Shown here: piece after piece, positions 26,189 to 35,224 of the stretch
How the letters are laid out: every line of letters begins with the position of its first letter
Position numbering within the stretch: position 1 is the first letter of the stretch
From: Parafrankia sp041008525
Lineage (GTDB): Bacteria; Actinomycetota; Actinomycetes; Frankiales; Frankiaceae
DNA length: 64,000 nucleotides
Assembly: GCF_041008525.1 (NCBI RefSeq)
Contig: NZ_JBFLUG010000010.1
Location: 1-64,000, forward strand
Reading direction: 5' to 3'
Notes under the pieces: model-generated
What the model saw: only the letters and a program-made list of their open reading frames with translations
The model's database searches: none
What the model was told of the DNA's origin: nothing
Translations under genes and position numbers: made by a program

Positions 26189-26576
26189 GAAGTACCTGCT
26201 CCTCACGACTGCTCGGACAGCCCCGGGCTGTTACCGGATCGGTTCCTGCTGTTCTTGCTGTCTGTCGGCTGTTACTGCGTCTTCGGCGGAGATCTCCTCC
26301 TGTGACGAGCAGAAACGGACCGGTTGGAGCGTACCGACCCGGACCCGGTATCAGCGGTCTCGGGGTCCGCCCGTCGGCGTGTCGTGTTCCACGGAGCATG
26401 TGCGGCCCGAACTTCGGTGCCCACCCGGTGCGTTTCGCGCTGATATCGGTGGTACCGGACCCCGGCGGCTTCCGCACCTGACGAGCGACACCCAGGGCGA
26501 CATTGCCGGCGGGTCACCGGCGGGTGTTGGCTGAGCCGAAATCACCCGCGACACAGCCACGACGAATGGGAGTGCC
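26189..26576. other. Divergent intergenic region between parA and mscR
   Basis: This ~390-bp gap must contain both promoters. No gene is supported. The part closest to parA is T/C-rich on the plus strand (about 26225-26300), and no parS (TGTTTCACGTGAAACA) copy is visible. Confidence 0.4.
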
Positions 26577-27677
26577 ATGACCGAGGGCCCGCAGGCAGTG
26601 ACGGTGGAGGCGGTCGTCGCCGCAGGGAAGGGCGTGCCGGTGGCCCTCACCCGGATCGTCGTGCCGGCGCCCGGCCCCGGCGAGGCCCGGGTGCGGGTGC
26701 AGGCCTGCGGCGTCTGTCACACCGACCTGCACTACCGCGAAGGCGCCATCAACGACGACTACCCCTTTCTGCTCGGCCACGAGGCCGCGGGCACGGTCGA
26801 GGCCGTCGGCGAGGGCGTGACGTCCGTCGCCCCCGGCGACTACGTCGTGCTCGCCTGGCGCGCCCCCTGCGGGATCTGCCGTTCCTGCCTGCGCGGGGCG
26901 CCCTGGTACTGCTTCGACTCCCGCAATGCGGCCAACCCGATGACGCTGGAGGACGGCACCCCGCTGTCGCCGGCGTTGGGCATCGGCGCCTTCACCCCGC
27001 TGACGCTGGTCGCCGCCGGGCAGTGCGTCAAGGTCGACCCGGACGTCCCACCGCAGGCCGCGGGCCTGATCGGGTGCGGGGTCATGGCCGGCTTCGGCGC
27101 GGCGGTGAACACCGGGCGGGTCGGCCTGGGCGAGACCGTGGCCGTGTTCGGCTGCGGGGGCGTCGGCGACGCGGCCATCGCCGGCGCGGCCGTGGCCGGC
27201 GCCCGCCGGATCATCGCCGTCGACGTCAGCGACCGCAAACTGGAGTGGGCCCGCCGCTTCGGCGCCACCGACGTGGTGAACGCCAGCGCCCAGGACCCGG
27301 TCGAGGCGGTGCGGGCGCTGACCGGCGGCAACGGCGCGGACGTCGTCATCGAGGCGGTCGGGCGGCCCGAGACCTACCGGCAGGCCTTCTTCTCCCGCGA
27401 CCTGGCCGGGCGGCTCGTGCTGGTCGGGGTGCCCGACCCGTCCATGACCGTCGAACTGCCGCTCATCGAGGTCTTCAGCCGCGGCGGCTCGCTGGCCTCG
27501 TCCTGGTACGGCGACTGCCTGCCGACCCGGGACTTCCCGATCATCACCGACCTGCACCGCCAGGGGCGGCTGAACCTGGCCGACTTCGTCACCGAGACGA
27601 TCGGCATCGGCGACGTCGAGGAGGCCTTCACCCGGATGGAGCGCGGCGAGGTCCTGCGCAGCGTCGTCCTGATCTAG
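26577..27677 (+). CDS. mscR: S-(hydroxymethyl)mycothiol dehydrogenase
   Basis: The 366-residue zinc-dependent medium-chain dehydrogenase oxidises the formaldehyde-mycothiol adduct to S-formylmycothiol. The catalytic zinc site is ACGVCHTDLHYREG and GHEAAG, and structural-zinc cysteines lie in APCGICRSCLRGAPWYC. The NAD-binding motif is VFGCGGVGDAAIAGA. It is immediately followed by an MBL hydrolase, the same pair as Rv2259-Rv2260. ATG is preceded by GGGAG. Mycothiol use is inferred from family and phylum. Confidence 0.9.
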   Translation: MTEGPQAVTVEAVVAAGKGVPVALTRIVVPAPGPGEARVRVQACGVCHTDLHYREGAINDDYPFLLGHEAAGTVEAVGEGVTSVAPGDYVVLAWRAPCGICRSCLRGAPWYCFDSRNAANPMTLEDGTPLSPALGIGAFTPLTLVAAGQCVKVDPDVPPQAAGLIGCGVMAGFGAAVNTGRVGLGETVAVFGCGGVGDAAIAGAAVAGARRIIAVDVSDRKLEWARRFGATDVVNASAQDPVEAVRALTGGNGADVVIEAVGRPETYRQAFFSRDLAGRLVLVGVPDPSMTVELPLIEVFSRGGSLASSWYGDCLPTRDFPIITDLHRQGRLNLADFVTETIGIGDVEEAFTRMERGEVLRSVVLI

Positions 27678-27819
27678 CGGAGCGGACACACGCCCGCCGT
27701 TCCGGTGAATCCGGACGGGTGAGACTGACCAGCGCTGTACCTGCCCCCCAGATCGGGCGGGTACGGTCGGTCGGGCCGGCCGGCGCTCGGAGCCGGAACC
27801 GGCACGGAGAGGAGTCCAC

Positions 27820-28467
27820 GTGACGGTCAGCGGTGGCCAGCGGGTCGACCGAGTCATCACCCGCGGCGAGTTCACCCTCGACGGCCAGACGTTCACCGTG
27901 GACAACAACGTGTGGCTCGTCGGCGACGAACGCACGATCGTCGTCGTCGACGCGGCCCACGACCCGTCCATCATCGAGGCCGCGGCCGACGGCCGCCGAG
28001 TGACGATGATCATCGCGACGCACGGGCACAACGACCACATCAACGCCGCCGCCGAGCTGTCGGACCGGGTGCACGCCCCGATCGCGCTGCACCCGGACGA
28101 CACGGCGCTGTGGCGCCAGGTCTACCCGCAGCGCTCGCCGGACTCGTCGCTGCGGGACGGTCAGATCATCCCGATCCCCGGCGGGGAGCTGCGCGTGCTG
28201 CACACTCCCGGGCACTCCCCCGGCGGTGTCTGCCTTTACGGGCAGATCAACGGCGACCCGGTTCTCTTCAGCGGCGACACGCTGTTTCGTGGGGGCCCCG
28301 GCGCAACAGGGCGCTCCTTTTCCGACTTCCCGACCATTCTTGCCTCGATCCGCGGAAAGCTGCTCAGCCTGCCCTCCGAGACCGTCGTGCACACCGGTCA
28401 CGGTGACGACACGACCATCGGCGAGGAAGCCGTCGACTACGACGACTGGGTGCGCCGCGGGCATTAG
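27820..28467 (+). CDS. MBL-fold metallo-hydrolase (partner of MscR)
   Basis: This 215-residue glyoxalase-II-like hydrolase has the dinuclear metal motif HGHNDH, a later LHTPGHSPGG and FSGDTLF, and a final VHTGHGDDT. By analogy with glyoxalase II and the conserved mscR pairing, it probably hydrolyses S-formylmycothiol or another mycothiol thioester. GTG at 27820 has AGGAG five bases upstream. Confidence 0.88.
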   Translation: MTVSGGQRVDRVITRGEFTLDGQTFTVDNNVWLVGDERTIVVVDAAHDPSIIEAAADGRRVTMIIATHGHNDHINAAAELSDRVHAPIALHPDDTALWRQVYPQRSPDSSLRDGQIIPIPGGELRVLHTPGHSPGGVCLYGQINGDPVLFSGDTLFRGGPGATGRSFSDFPTILASIRGKLLSLPSETVVHTGHGDDTTIGEEAVDYDDWVRRGH

Positions 28468-28478
28468 CCGCGGCCGGC

Positions 28479-28961
28479 TCAGCCGGCGCGCTTGTCCCGC
28501 CGCAGGTGGCGCAGCTCCCGGCGCAGGCGGATCTGCGGGATCACGCCGATCAGCAGGCCCACGACCAGCCCCGCCGCGGCTGCCGCGGCGAGCGCGCCGG
28601 CGACCGACATCTCCTGCGTGGAACCGAACACCCAGATGCTCAGCCGCTGGTCGTTCTTGACGACGAACACGATCACCAGAATCGCGATCAGCAGAATCAG
28701 CACCGTGATCGCGTAGGTCGTGTAGGCGACTCCGGCGCGGCGGCCCGGCCCGGAACCGCCACCGGCGGCGGCCGGCCCGGTGCCCGGGGCCGGCGCGGGC
28801 CCGCCCGGAGGAACCCGGCCCGGCACCGGTGGCGCCGAGGGCGACGGATACCCGGTGGTGGTGGCCGGGGCGGCTGCCCCACCCACCGCCGGCGGGACCT
28901 GGCCCGGCGCCACGGCCCGCGGCGCCTCGCCGCCACCGCCCGGCTGCTGTGGTGCCGTCAT
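28479..28961 (-). CDS. LapA-domain (DUF1049) membrane protein
   Basis: The 160-residue protein has a ~75-residue Pro/Ala/Gly-rich N-terminus, then two transmembrane helices (ITVLILLIAILVIVFVV and GLVVGLLIGVIPQIRL) flanking the LapA-type KNDQRLSIWVFGSTQEM. It ends in a basic RRELRHLRRDKR tail. It is convergent with the MBL gene 11 bp away. The function in actinobacteria is unknown; E. coli LapA/LapB act in envelope lipid balance. Confidence 0.8.
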   Translation of the reverse strand: MTAPQQPGGGGEAPRAVAPGQVPPAVGGAAAPATTTGYPSPSAPPVPGRVPPGGPAPAPGTGPAAAGGGSGPGRRAGVAYTTYAITVLILLIAILVIVFVVKNDQRLSIWVFGSTQEMSVAGALAAAAAAGLVVGLLIGVIPQIRLRRELRHLRRDKRAG

Positions 28962-29106
28962 CGCCCGCCCCCTGCACAGTCCGTCCCGGCAAACCCCGGC
29001 AAACCCCGGCCGACCTGGCCGGCCCAGACCGGCAAGGCGTCCGTCGATCCGGGCGCTGACACCCGTGCACGCAGTCTAGGACGGCGGGTGCCATATGCTG
29101 AGTCCC

Positions 29107-29525
<419 letters not shown>

Positions 29526-29530
29526 TTTAC

Positions 29531-29542
29531 GCCTCTGACCTG
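29531..29542 (+). repeat. Left arm-type inverted repeat
   Basis: GCCTCTGACCTG at 29531-29542 is matched by its perfect reverse complement CAGGTCAGAGGC at 50175-50186. Both lie just inside the att cores, 5 and 38 bp away respectively. They are candidate binding sites for integrase or excisionase. Confidence 0.55.
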
Positions 29543-29553
29543 CACCGGAAGGT

Positions 29554-30870
29554 TCAGGCGCCCACGCTGGGCCGTTCCTGGGCCGTTTCAGTCTGGAGGG
29601 CCGTCCCGAGCACCGCGTCGACAGCGGTCCGGGTGGCGTCCTCGGTGTCGGGCCACAGGTGACCGTACGTATCGAGGGTCTCCATCGCGCTCTTGTGCCC
29701 CAACCGGGCCTGGACCACCTTCACGTTCTCGCCAGCGAAGATCAGCAAGCTCGCGTAGTAGTGGCGCATCTCGTGGAAGTCGACCCCGGCCGCCAGGCGG
29801 TCGGCCACCGCGTCGACCTTGTCCGCCTCATCCTTCTGCCTGACCTTGCGCAGGTCCGCCGCGCGCTTTCGCAACGCGGCCTCGGCCTGGCGGACGGCCG
29901 GCTTCCAGACCCGATCAATGAACCGGTTCCGGCGAATGATCCCCCCATCGTCGCCCGGGTAGAGCAGGCGCACCTGCACCCGCCGCGGCGTCGCCCCTGC
30001 CGCCCGCTCGGTGTACTCGTCCACCTCGACGAGCGCGGGCGGGAACTGCCGCACGTGCTCCGACAGCGCGGTGATGACGACCTGCGGATACGGGATCGTC
30101 CGCTCGGAGGCCTCCGTCTTCAGCGGTCGAAGGTAGGGCTTCCCCCTGTTCGGCGTCTGGCCCTGGCGGTCGACCCGGCCGCGCCGGTGCAGGAACTCCA
30201 CCCGGTCCAGCGTGGACCCGAGGATCTCCCCCTCCCGCTTGCCGGTGCCGGCCGCCTCGACGAACGCAGCACGCCAGCGTGCCGGCGCCGCCTCCACGAG
30301 TGCCTCCACGGCCATCGTCGGCAGCGGGACGACCCTGGTCTTCGTGATCGGCGGGAGGTTGATGTTCAGGCACGGCGTCGCGGTGATGATCCCGTCCGCG
30401 ACCGCCGACCGGAAGATCGTGGCCAGGTAGCCGTACACCCGGTGCATCGTCCGCGGGGCCAGGACAGCAGACCGCTCGGTTACCCAGGACTGCACTGCCG
30501 ACCGGCGGATCTTCCCGATCGGCCGGTCACCGAAGGTCGAAATGATGTGGTTTTTCAGGTCGGAGGCGACAGTCTCGGCCGTGCTCGGCGCGTGCTGGAC
30601 CTGGTCTCGCTGCCAGGCCTCGGCGCGCGCCCGGAACAGCTCCTTGCCCTTGTCAGGGTCCACGTACGTCCCGCGGAGCTTGTCCGCCTCGACGGTGGAC
30701 AGGAACCGCTCGGCGTCGACCCGCTTCGCGAAGGTCGGGTAGTGCGGCTTCCCCGCGTCGTCGAGGTACTCGACCTGCCAGCGGTCACCCTTGCCGTGCC
30801 GCGCGGACTTCACCCGCTCCCCATCGGGGCCCTTCTTCGCGTTGAACCAACGGTCCTTGATGCGAGCCAC
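29554..30870 (-). CDS. Tyrosine-type site-specific integrase
   Basis: The 438-residue tyrosine recombinase catalyses integration and excision at rnpB. It has an N-terminal arm-binding region, a SAM-like core-binding domain (about residues 85-175) and a catalytic domain with R212 (GTGKREGE), H366 and R369 (FHEMRHYYASLL), H392 (LGHKS) and nucleophile Y402 (DTYGHLWPD). All five key residues are present. Its 3' end lies 28 bp from attL, and the last codons contain a 25-bp box that recurs near attR. ATG at 30870 begins MARIKDRWF. Confidence 0.95.
   Translation of the reverse strand: MARIKDRWFNAKKGPDGERVKSARHGKGDRWQVEYLDDAGKPHYPTFAKRVDAERFLSTVEADKLRGTYVDPDKGKELFRARAEAWQRDQVQHAPSTAETVASDLKNHIISTFGDRPIGKIRRSAVQSWVTERSAVLAPRTMHRVYGYLATIFRSAVADGIITATPCLNINLPPITKTRVVPLPTMAVEALVEAAPARWRAAFVEAAGTGKREGEILGSTLDRVEFLHRRGRVDRQGQTPNRGKPYLRPLKTEASERTIPYPQVVITALSEHVRQFPPALVEVDEYTERAAGATPRRVQVRLLYPGDDGGIIRRNRFIDRVWKPAVRQAEAALRKRAADLRKVRQKDEADKVDAVADRLAAGVDFHEMRHYYASLLIFAGENVKVVQARLGHKSAMETLDTYGHLWPDTEDATRTAVDAVLGTALQTETAQERPSVGA
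29569..29593. repeat. 25-bp box near attL (inside the int 3' end)
   Basis: It starts GGGCCGTTCCTGGGCCGTTT. The same 25-bp sequence with one mismatch lies at 50105-50129 near attR, in the same orientation. A diverged version lies outside attR at about 50268-50292. It codes for the ETAQERP segment of the integrase but may also serve as a recombination arm site. Confidence 0.6.
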
Positions 30871-31359
30871 TACGCCTCCCCCGATCCTCTTACGTCGTCT
30901 AAATCTGTCCTGCCGGCCCGAGAGGCCGCCAGCCGCCTAGCCCTCGGGGGCCGGCGGTGGGACGGCACAGGCATTAGGGCCAGGCAATACCGTCCCGAAC
31001 CCCGGTCACTCACGGTAATTTCGATCATGTACGGGTTGTGGCCTTCGCCACAAAACCTCCATCCATGACGAACCCCTATGCCGTAGGACCTGTCGACGAC
31101 GCGAAGGGTCCTACGGCATCGCATTGCGGCGCTAGATGAGCTCAGATGAGCTTAAAAGAACCTAGTCTGATCTAGTCCGGTCCAGTCCGGCCTATGCCTG
31201 TGAAGCAATGCCATGTCGCATCTGACGCCAGGAAGCGTCACACCTCCTGCAACATATGCCGACGTACGTTAGGCGGTATCTAACATTGCTTGAGTTACAG
31301 GGCGTGATCAGGGCTCGGTTCGACTCGCGTTCGCCCCGAAGCGCCTGTACAACTAGGGC
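30871..31359. promoter_or_regulatory. Divergent control region between int and the XRE regulator
   Basis: This AT-richer 490-bp gap holds two perfect inverted repeats. TTGTGGC-CTTC-GCCACAA is at 31036-31053. ATGCCGTAGGACC/GGTCCTACGGCAT (13-bp arms, 16-nt loop) is at 31078-31119. Further right, GATGAGCT is repeated (about 31136-31160) and AGTCCGG-type repeats run to 31195. It separates the minus-strand integrase from the plus-strand regulator and is the likely integration-control switch of the element. Confidence 0.6.
31078..31119. repeat. 13-bp perfect inverted repeat upstream of int
   Basis: ATGCCGTAGGACC (31078-31090) and GGTCCTACGGCAT (31107-31119) flank a 16-nt loop, about 210 bp upstream of the integrase start. 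It is either an operator for an element regulator or a strong leader hairpin. Confidence 0.65.
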
Positions 31360-31662
31360 ATGCCACCCCGAACGAGGCATCCCGCCCACGCCATCCTCCG
31401 GACGCGGGGGATCTCCCAGAGGACGCTCGCCGCAGACCTCGGCTACTGCGAGCAGACCGTCTCCACCGCCCTATCCGGTGGGCCGACCACGGCGCCTTTC
31501 CGGCGGAAGGTCTCCGAGTACCTCGGCCTTCCCGAGGGTGATCTGTTCCACGACGCTGCCGTCGAATGGGAGGCCCAGGTCCTGCGCGTCATCAACACGG
31601 CGCCGGTCGGCGCGCGCCATCGGGCTGCGCGGCTCGCCGCCGCCTTCGGGGACGCAGCGTGA
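31360..31662 (+). CDS. XRE-type HTH regulator
   Basis: This 100-residue protein has a helix-turn-helix in AILRTRGISQRTLAADLGYCEQTVSTALSG, at about residues 10-45, followed by VSEYLGLPEGDLFH as in Cro/CI-type repressors. It is divergent from int and probably controls int/xis or replication of the element. The ATG lacks a strong ribosome binding site, so it may be translated from a leaderless transcript. Confidence 0.75.
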   Translation: MPPRTRHPAHAILRTRGISQRTLAADLGYCEQTVSTALSGGPTTAPFRRKVSEYLGLPEGDLFHDAAVEWEAQVLRVINTAPVGARHRAARLAAAFGDAA

Positions 31663-31710
31663 CAACGCCCGCCCTCCGTGCCGCGGCCTGACCGCGGCCA
31701 CAACTGAGAC

Positions 31711-31742
31711 GGCCGGTGAGGGGCTGCAACCCCTCACCGGCC
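31711..31742. terminator. Perfect 13-bp hairpin after the XRE gene
   Basis: GGCCGGTGAGGGG, loop CTGCAA, and CCCCTCACCGGCC form a perfect stem 48 bp after the XRE stop codon. It is probably the terminator of that gene. It is one of the many strong hairpins that punctuate genes in this element. Confidence 0.65.
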
Positions 31743-31902
31743 TGAGACCACCACAACCTGAATGCGACTCCGAGAGGCGATGGCCTGTGCCATCTTCACC
31801 TGCCTGCACGCCATCTGGCGAGTCGGCATCCCCCGAACGATTCCTCGACGGCCGTTTCGCCGTGAATCGCGGCCGATCGACTAGCCCGGCGCGGGTGCCG
31901 GC

Positions 31903-32166
31903 GTGACCGCCGTAAAGGCAGGCCGCGCAACCGGCACTGACGTACGGCGCCGACGTGCTGAGGCGCTCGCCCCGGTGCCAACGGGGCCGATGCGGACCGT
32001 GGAGGAAACCGCCGAGCAGCTACGGACCACCGTGGGTGCGCTGTACACCATGCGGCACCGCGGTGAGGGCCCGCGGGCGGTGCGTCAAGGTCGAAGGTTG
32101 ATCTACGCGCAGAGTGAGATCGACGCTTATGTCGCACGGCTCTACGCGGAACAGGCCGCCGGATGA
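31903..32166 (+). CDS. Excisionase-like helix-turn-helix protein
   Basis: This 87-residue protein has a MerR-like/AlpA-type wing (RTVEETAEQLRTTVGALYTMRHRGEGPRAVRQGRRLIYAQSEIDAYVARL), the family that includes Xis and Pra-like proteins of AICEs. In this position, directly upstream of and overlapping the replication gene by ATGA, it probably acts as excision factor. An internal ATG before RTVEETAE would remove a basic, poorly conserved N-terminus. Confidence 0.75.
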   Translation: MTAVKAGRATGTDVRRRRAEALAPVPTGPMRTVEETAEQLRTTVGALYTMRHRGEGPRAVRQGRRLIYAQSEIDAYVARLYAEQAAG

Positions 32167-33392
32167 CGTCCCAGAACGACGAACGCGGCCCCCTCGGCAG
32201 GGACCGCGTTCGGACAGATCGGCACACGGGCGACGGCGCAGATCGCGTCCAGCGTACGACGCACGAACTCCTTGGTGCCGCACTGCGGTACGCCCGCCTC
32301 GGTTGGCCCGTCGTGCCGCTGCTGCCGCGGGGGAAGCGGCCGATCCTGCCCGACTGGACGAACGCGGCCAGCACCGACCGGGACGTCATCCGCGGGTGGT
32401 GGGCCCGCTGGCCGGACGCCAACGTCGGGATCGCGACCGGCCCGCGGTCCGGGCTCGCCGTGCTCGACCTGGACCCGCGCTCCGGCGGTGCCGAGTCGCT
32501 GACCGAGCTGGAGACGCGGGTGGGCCTGCTGCCCGGTACGGCGATGGTCGTCACCGGGTCGGACGGGGTCCACTTCTACTACCGCCACCCCGGGGTGAAG
32601 GTCACGAGCAGGGCTCATTCCCTCGGCCGCGGCCTGGACGTGAAGGCGGACGGCGGACAGGTCGTCGCGCCACCGTCGATCCACCCGACCGGCCAGCGGT
32701 ACGTCTGGTCCGGGAACGTCGACGGCCTGTTCGCCGGTGACGTCGCCGGATTCGTGGCACCGTGGCCGACGTCGCAGCTCACACCCGCCGAGCCGGCACC
32801 CACCCCGTCAGCACCGCGGGTGCTGGCAGCCACGGCGCCGATGGACGGTTCCGGAGGCGCGGCGCAGGTCACCGACCGGTGGTCCGCCCAGACGGACTGG
32901 TCGGAGCTGCTGGAGCCGGCGGGGTGGCGCTGCTGCTGGGACGCTGGCCACGGGGAACGGCGCTGGGTCCGGCCGGGCAAGACCGATTCCGGCTGGTCCG
33001 CCGTCAGCCACGACGGCGAACACACCTACCTGCACGTGTTCACCAGTAACTCGACGTTCGACCCGGATGCGAGCCTGAGCAAGTTCCAGGTCTTCGCCCA
33101 CCTGCACCACGGCGGAGACCAGGCGGCCGCGTGGCGTGCGATCGCGCCGCCGTTGGACCGCGCCGACCCCGTCAGGCTCGCCGAGTTCGTCCGGGACGGC
33201 GGCACCGGGCAGTTCACGCACCCGCGCGGTTCTGTGGCCGGACGGCTGAAGTGGGCCGCCGGTCAGGTCGCGGGCCAGGTCGAGCGTGACGCCGCGGCAG
33301 CCCCCCTCATCCGCGCCGCCATCCGTGCCGGGCTCGCCATCGACGAGGCCGCCCGGATCGTGTGCCGCGCCCTTGACGAGGCCGGGCGTTGA
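32163..33392 (+). CDS. Bifunctional DNA primase/polymerase (Prim-Pol)
   Basis: This 409-residue archaeo-eukaryotic primase-superfamily protein is predicted to prime and extend DNA during element replication. The Prim-Pol domain (about residues 45-200) includes WPVVPLLPRGKRP, NVGIATGPRSGLAVLDLDPR (acidic metal site DLD) and GTAMVVTGSDGVHFYYRHPG, followed by GLDVKADGGQVVAPPSIHP. A linker and a C-terminal domain follow. An imperfect hairpin (32180-32212) covers the first codons. It is coupled to the excisionase upstream and to the DUF3987 gene downstream by 4-nt overlaps. Confidence 0.88.
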   Translation: MTSQNDERGPLGRDRVRTDRHTGDGADRVQRTTHELLGAALRYARLGWPVVPLLPRGKRPILPDWTNAASTDRDVIRGWWARWPDANVGIATGPRSGLAVLDLDPRSGGAESLTELETRVGLLPGTAMVVTGSDGVHFYYRHPGVKVTSRAHSLGRGLDVKADGGQVVAPPSIHPTGQRYVWSGNVDGLFAGDVAGFVAPWPTSQLTPAEPAPTPSAPRVLAATAPMDGSGGAAQVTDRWSAQTDWSELLEPAGWRCCWDAGHGERRWVRPGKTDSGWSAVSHDGEHTYLHVFTSNSTFDPDASLSKFQVFAHLHHGGDQAAAWRAIAPPLDRADPVRLAEFVRDGGTGQFTHPRGSVAGRLKWAAGQVAGQVERDAAAAPLIRAAIRAGLAIDEAARIVCRALDEAGR

Positions 33393-34840
33393 CCGCCACC
33401 GAGCCGTCCGACGACGAGATCAGGGACGCGATGAACAGGGCGGACGCCGAAGCGGCGGAGGAGCAGGCGGCATCCGCACCCCCGATGCCGGTGTATCCGC
33501 GTAAGGCCATGTCGGTCGGTGCCCTCGGCGACCTGCTCGACCGCGCCACCTCGACGGGCCTGCCCGATGCGCTGGTAGGTGGTGCCGGGCTCGGCGTGGG
33601 CGCGACCTGCGTCATGTCTGCGCGGCTTCTGCCGAATCCGGAGTACCCGTCGTGGGTGGAGCGGTCGGGGGTGTGGGTGCCGCTGGTCGCTCCCCGTTCG
33701 GGCGGAAAGTCACCCGCGCTGCGGATCGCCCGCGCGCCGCTGGACGACGTCGAGGAAGCGGCGTACGAGATGTGGCGCCGCGAAATCGAGGACTGGGAGT
33801 CCGCGCCCAAGAAGGAGCGGCCACCTCGGCCGGCACGTCAGCGGTGGACCGTTGATGACGTCACCCTCGAGATGTTCATGCGGGTCATGGACACGACCGG
33901 CGGCCGGTGCGCCGCCGCCGTGGACGAGCTGCGTACCCACCTGGCCGGCATGGGCCGGTACCGCAGCGGTGGGGACGGCGGAGACCGGGCCCGGTGGCTG
34001 TCGATCTGGGACGGCGCCGCAGTCAGCTACGACCGGGTGGGTTCCGACGTCAGCATCCGTGTCTCGGCACCCACGGCGCCGATCGTCGGCGGTATCCAGC
34101 CGCAGTACGTCAACCTGCTCGGCGACGACGAGGACGGCGCCCGCGCCCGGTGGCTGCCGCACTACTCGCCAGGCACGGTGACAGCCACACCCACCCCGCC
34201 GGCGACCGAATGGGACGCCTGGGTACGCAAGACATCCGTGCTGTCGCAGCCCCGGGATTGGCACCTGGACACCGCCACCTACCGGACGTGGCGGGGTGCC
34301 GTCGCCCGATGGAAAGACACCGAACGCCGCACCGACGTTTCTGCCGCCGTCGCCGGGGCCGCGTCCAAGGCGGACCGGCAGGCGCTGCGCGTCGCCCTGG
34401 TGCTCTCCGAGCTGGACGCTCCGGGCGGAGGCGGACCGATACCGCCGGAGGCCATGACCGGCGCGGTCGCGCTCGTCGACTACGCGATCGGCGTCTGGGA
34501 GGTGCTCGGCGGCACCACGGAGATGTTCGCGACCTCGCGCCGCGAGGAGACGTTGATCAGCGTCGCTGATCGTCTCGCGGGGTGGGTCGCCGAGCGGGGA
34601 GGGCGGGTCACCCGCCGGGACATCGGCCGCGCCAAGCCGTGCGGGATCCGGAAGGCCGCCCAGCTCGACGAGGTGCTCGACGAGTACCGGGCCCTGTTCC
34701 CGCGCACGGTGCGTAAGGAGCCGGCACCCGGCGGAGGCCCCGAGACGATGGTCGTCTACGCCCCCCGAGATCCCCGCGTGAGTCTCTCTGCCCCTCCGAA
34801 TCCGGGCGTTGTCGACACTGTCGACAACGTCGGGAGGTGA
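33389..34840 (+). CDS. DUF3987-type replication ATPase
   Basis: This 483-residue protein has a Walker-A-like VAPRSGGKSPALRIA near residue 110, a later CAAAVDELRTHLAGMGRY and IVGGIQPQYVNLLG. These match DUF3987 proteins that act as helicase/ATPase partners of Prim-Pol in plasmids and phages. A C-terminal winged-helix-like part follows. The TTG start overlaps the primase stop as TTGA. The final codons (GVVDTVDNVGR) are part of the TGTCGACA repeat cluster, so the gene end doubles as a DNA site. Confidence 0.8.
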   Translation: MTATEPSDDEIRDAMNRADAEAAEEQAASAPPMPVYPRKAMSVGALGDLLDRATSTGLPDALVGGAGLGVGATCVMSARLLPNPEYPSWVERSGVWVPLVAPRSGGKSPALRIARAPLDDVEEAAYEMWRREIEDWESAPKKERPPRPARQRWTVDDVTLEMFMRVMDTTGGRCAAAVDELRTHLAGMGRYRSGGDGGDRARWLSIWDGAAVSYDRVGSDVSIRVSAPTAPIVGGIQPQYVNLLGDDEDGARARWLPHYSPGTVTATPTPPATEWDAWVRKTSVLSQPRDWHLDTATYRTWRGAVARWKDTERRTDVSAAVAGAASKADRQALRVALVLSELDAPGGGGPIPPEAMTGAVALVDYAIGVWEVLGGTTEMFATSRREETLISVADRLAGWVAERGGRVTRRDIGRAKPCGIRKAAQLDEVLDEYRALFPRTVRKEPAPGGGPETMVVYAPRDPRVSLSAPPNPGVVDTVDNVGR

Positions 34841-34958
34841 CAGGAAGAGATGACAGAAAAGCCAGTGATACCAGGCATCGAAAGATCGCCAAACCGGCCA
34901 AACGTTGTCGACACCGCCCCGTGTCGACAACGTGTCGACAACGTTCTGTCGACAACGT
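34807..34958. repeat. TGTCGACAACGT iteron-like cluster, candidate origin or operator
   Basis: Six TGTCGACA cores occur in ~150 bp. A perfect 23-bp palindrome CGTTGTCGACA-C-TGTCGACAACG lies at 34807-34829. There is an inverted copy at 34902-34913 and three direct copies of TGTCGACAACGT at 34922, 34933 and 34947 (spacings 11 and 14 bp). The cluster spans the 3' end of the DUF3987 gene and the start of the next gene. The site density, the phasing and the adjacent Prim-Pol genes suggest an origin of element replication or a regulator-binding array. Confidence 0.8.
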
Positions 34959-35224
34959 TTCGATCATCAGTCGGTGCCCCGGGCACCCACGACTCCGATC
35001 TCGACGGCGACCGGCGCCCATCACTACCTGCCACCGCCGCCGGCATCCGTGCCGAGAGCCTCGCCCGGGTCCAGCAGCAGATCGCCACCGCCCGCCGCCG
35101 CGGCGATGCCCGCCGGGCAGCCGACCGGCAGAAGCGGGCCCGCAGGTCGGCTGGTGTCGATGCCAGGAACCGCCGCAAGCTCGCCCGGCTCACCGCCGGA
35201 GCCGGACAGGAGACCAACCAGTGA
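34850..35224 (+). CDS. Small basic hypothetical protein
   Basis: This 124-residue protein has an N-terminal half encoded by the TGTCGACA repeats (VVDTAPCRQRVDNVLSTT). Its C-terminal half is Arg/Ala-rich and helical (AESLARVQQQIATARRRGDARRAADRQKRARR), of a DNA-binding or coiled-coil character. ATG follows AGGAAG. Its stop overlaps the next gene's GTG start as GTGA. No family is recognised. Confidence 0.55.
   Translation: MTEKPVIPGIERSPNRPNVVDTAPCRQRVDNVLSTTFRSSVGAPGTHDSDLDGDRRPSLPATAAGIRAESLARVQQQIATARRRGDARRAADRQKRARRSAGVDARNRRKLARLTAGAGQETNQ

Noticed and set aside
26189..26576. parS site or parB partner near parA
   Set aside because: No TGTTTCACGTGAAACA-like sequence and no parB gene; this is the condensin-linked parA.
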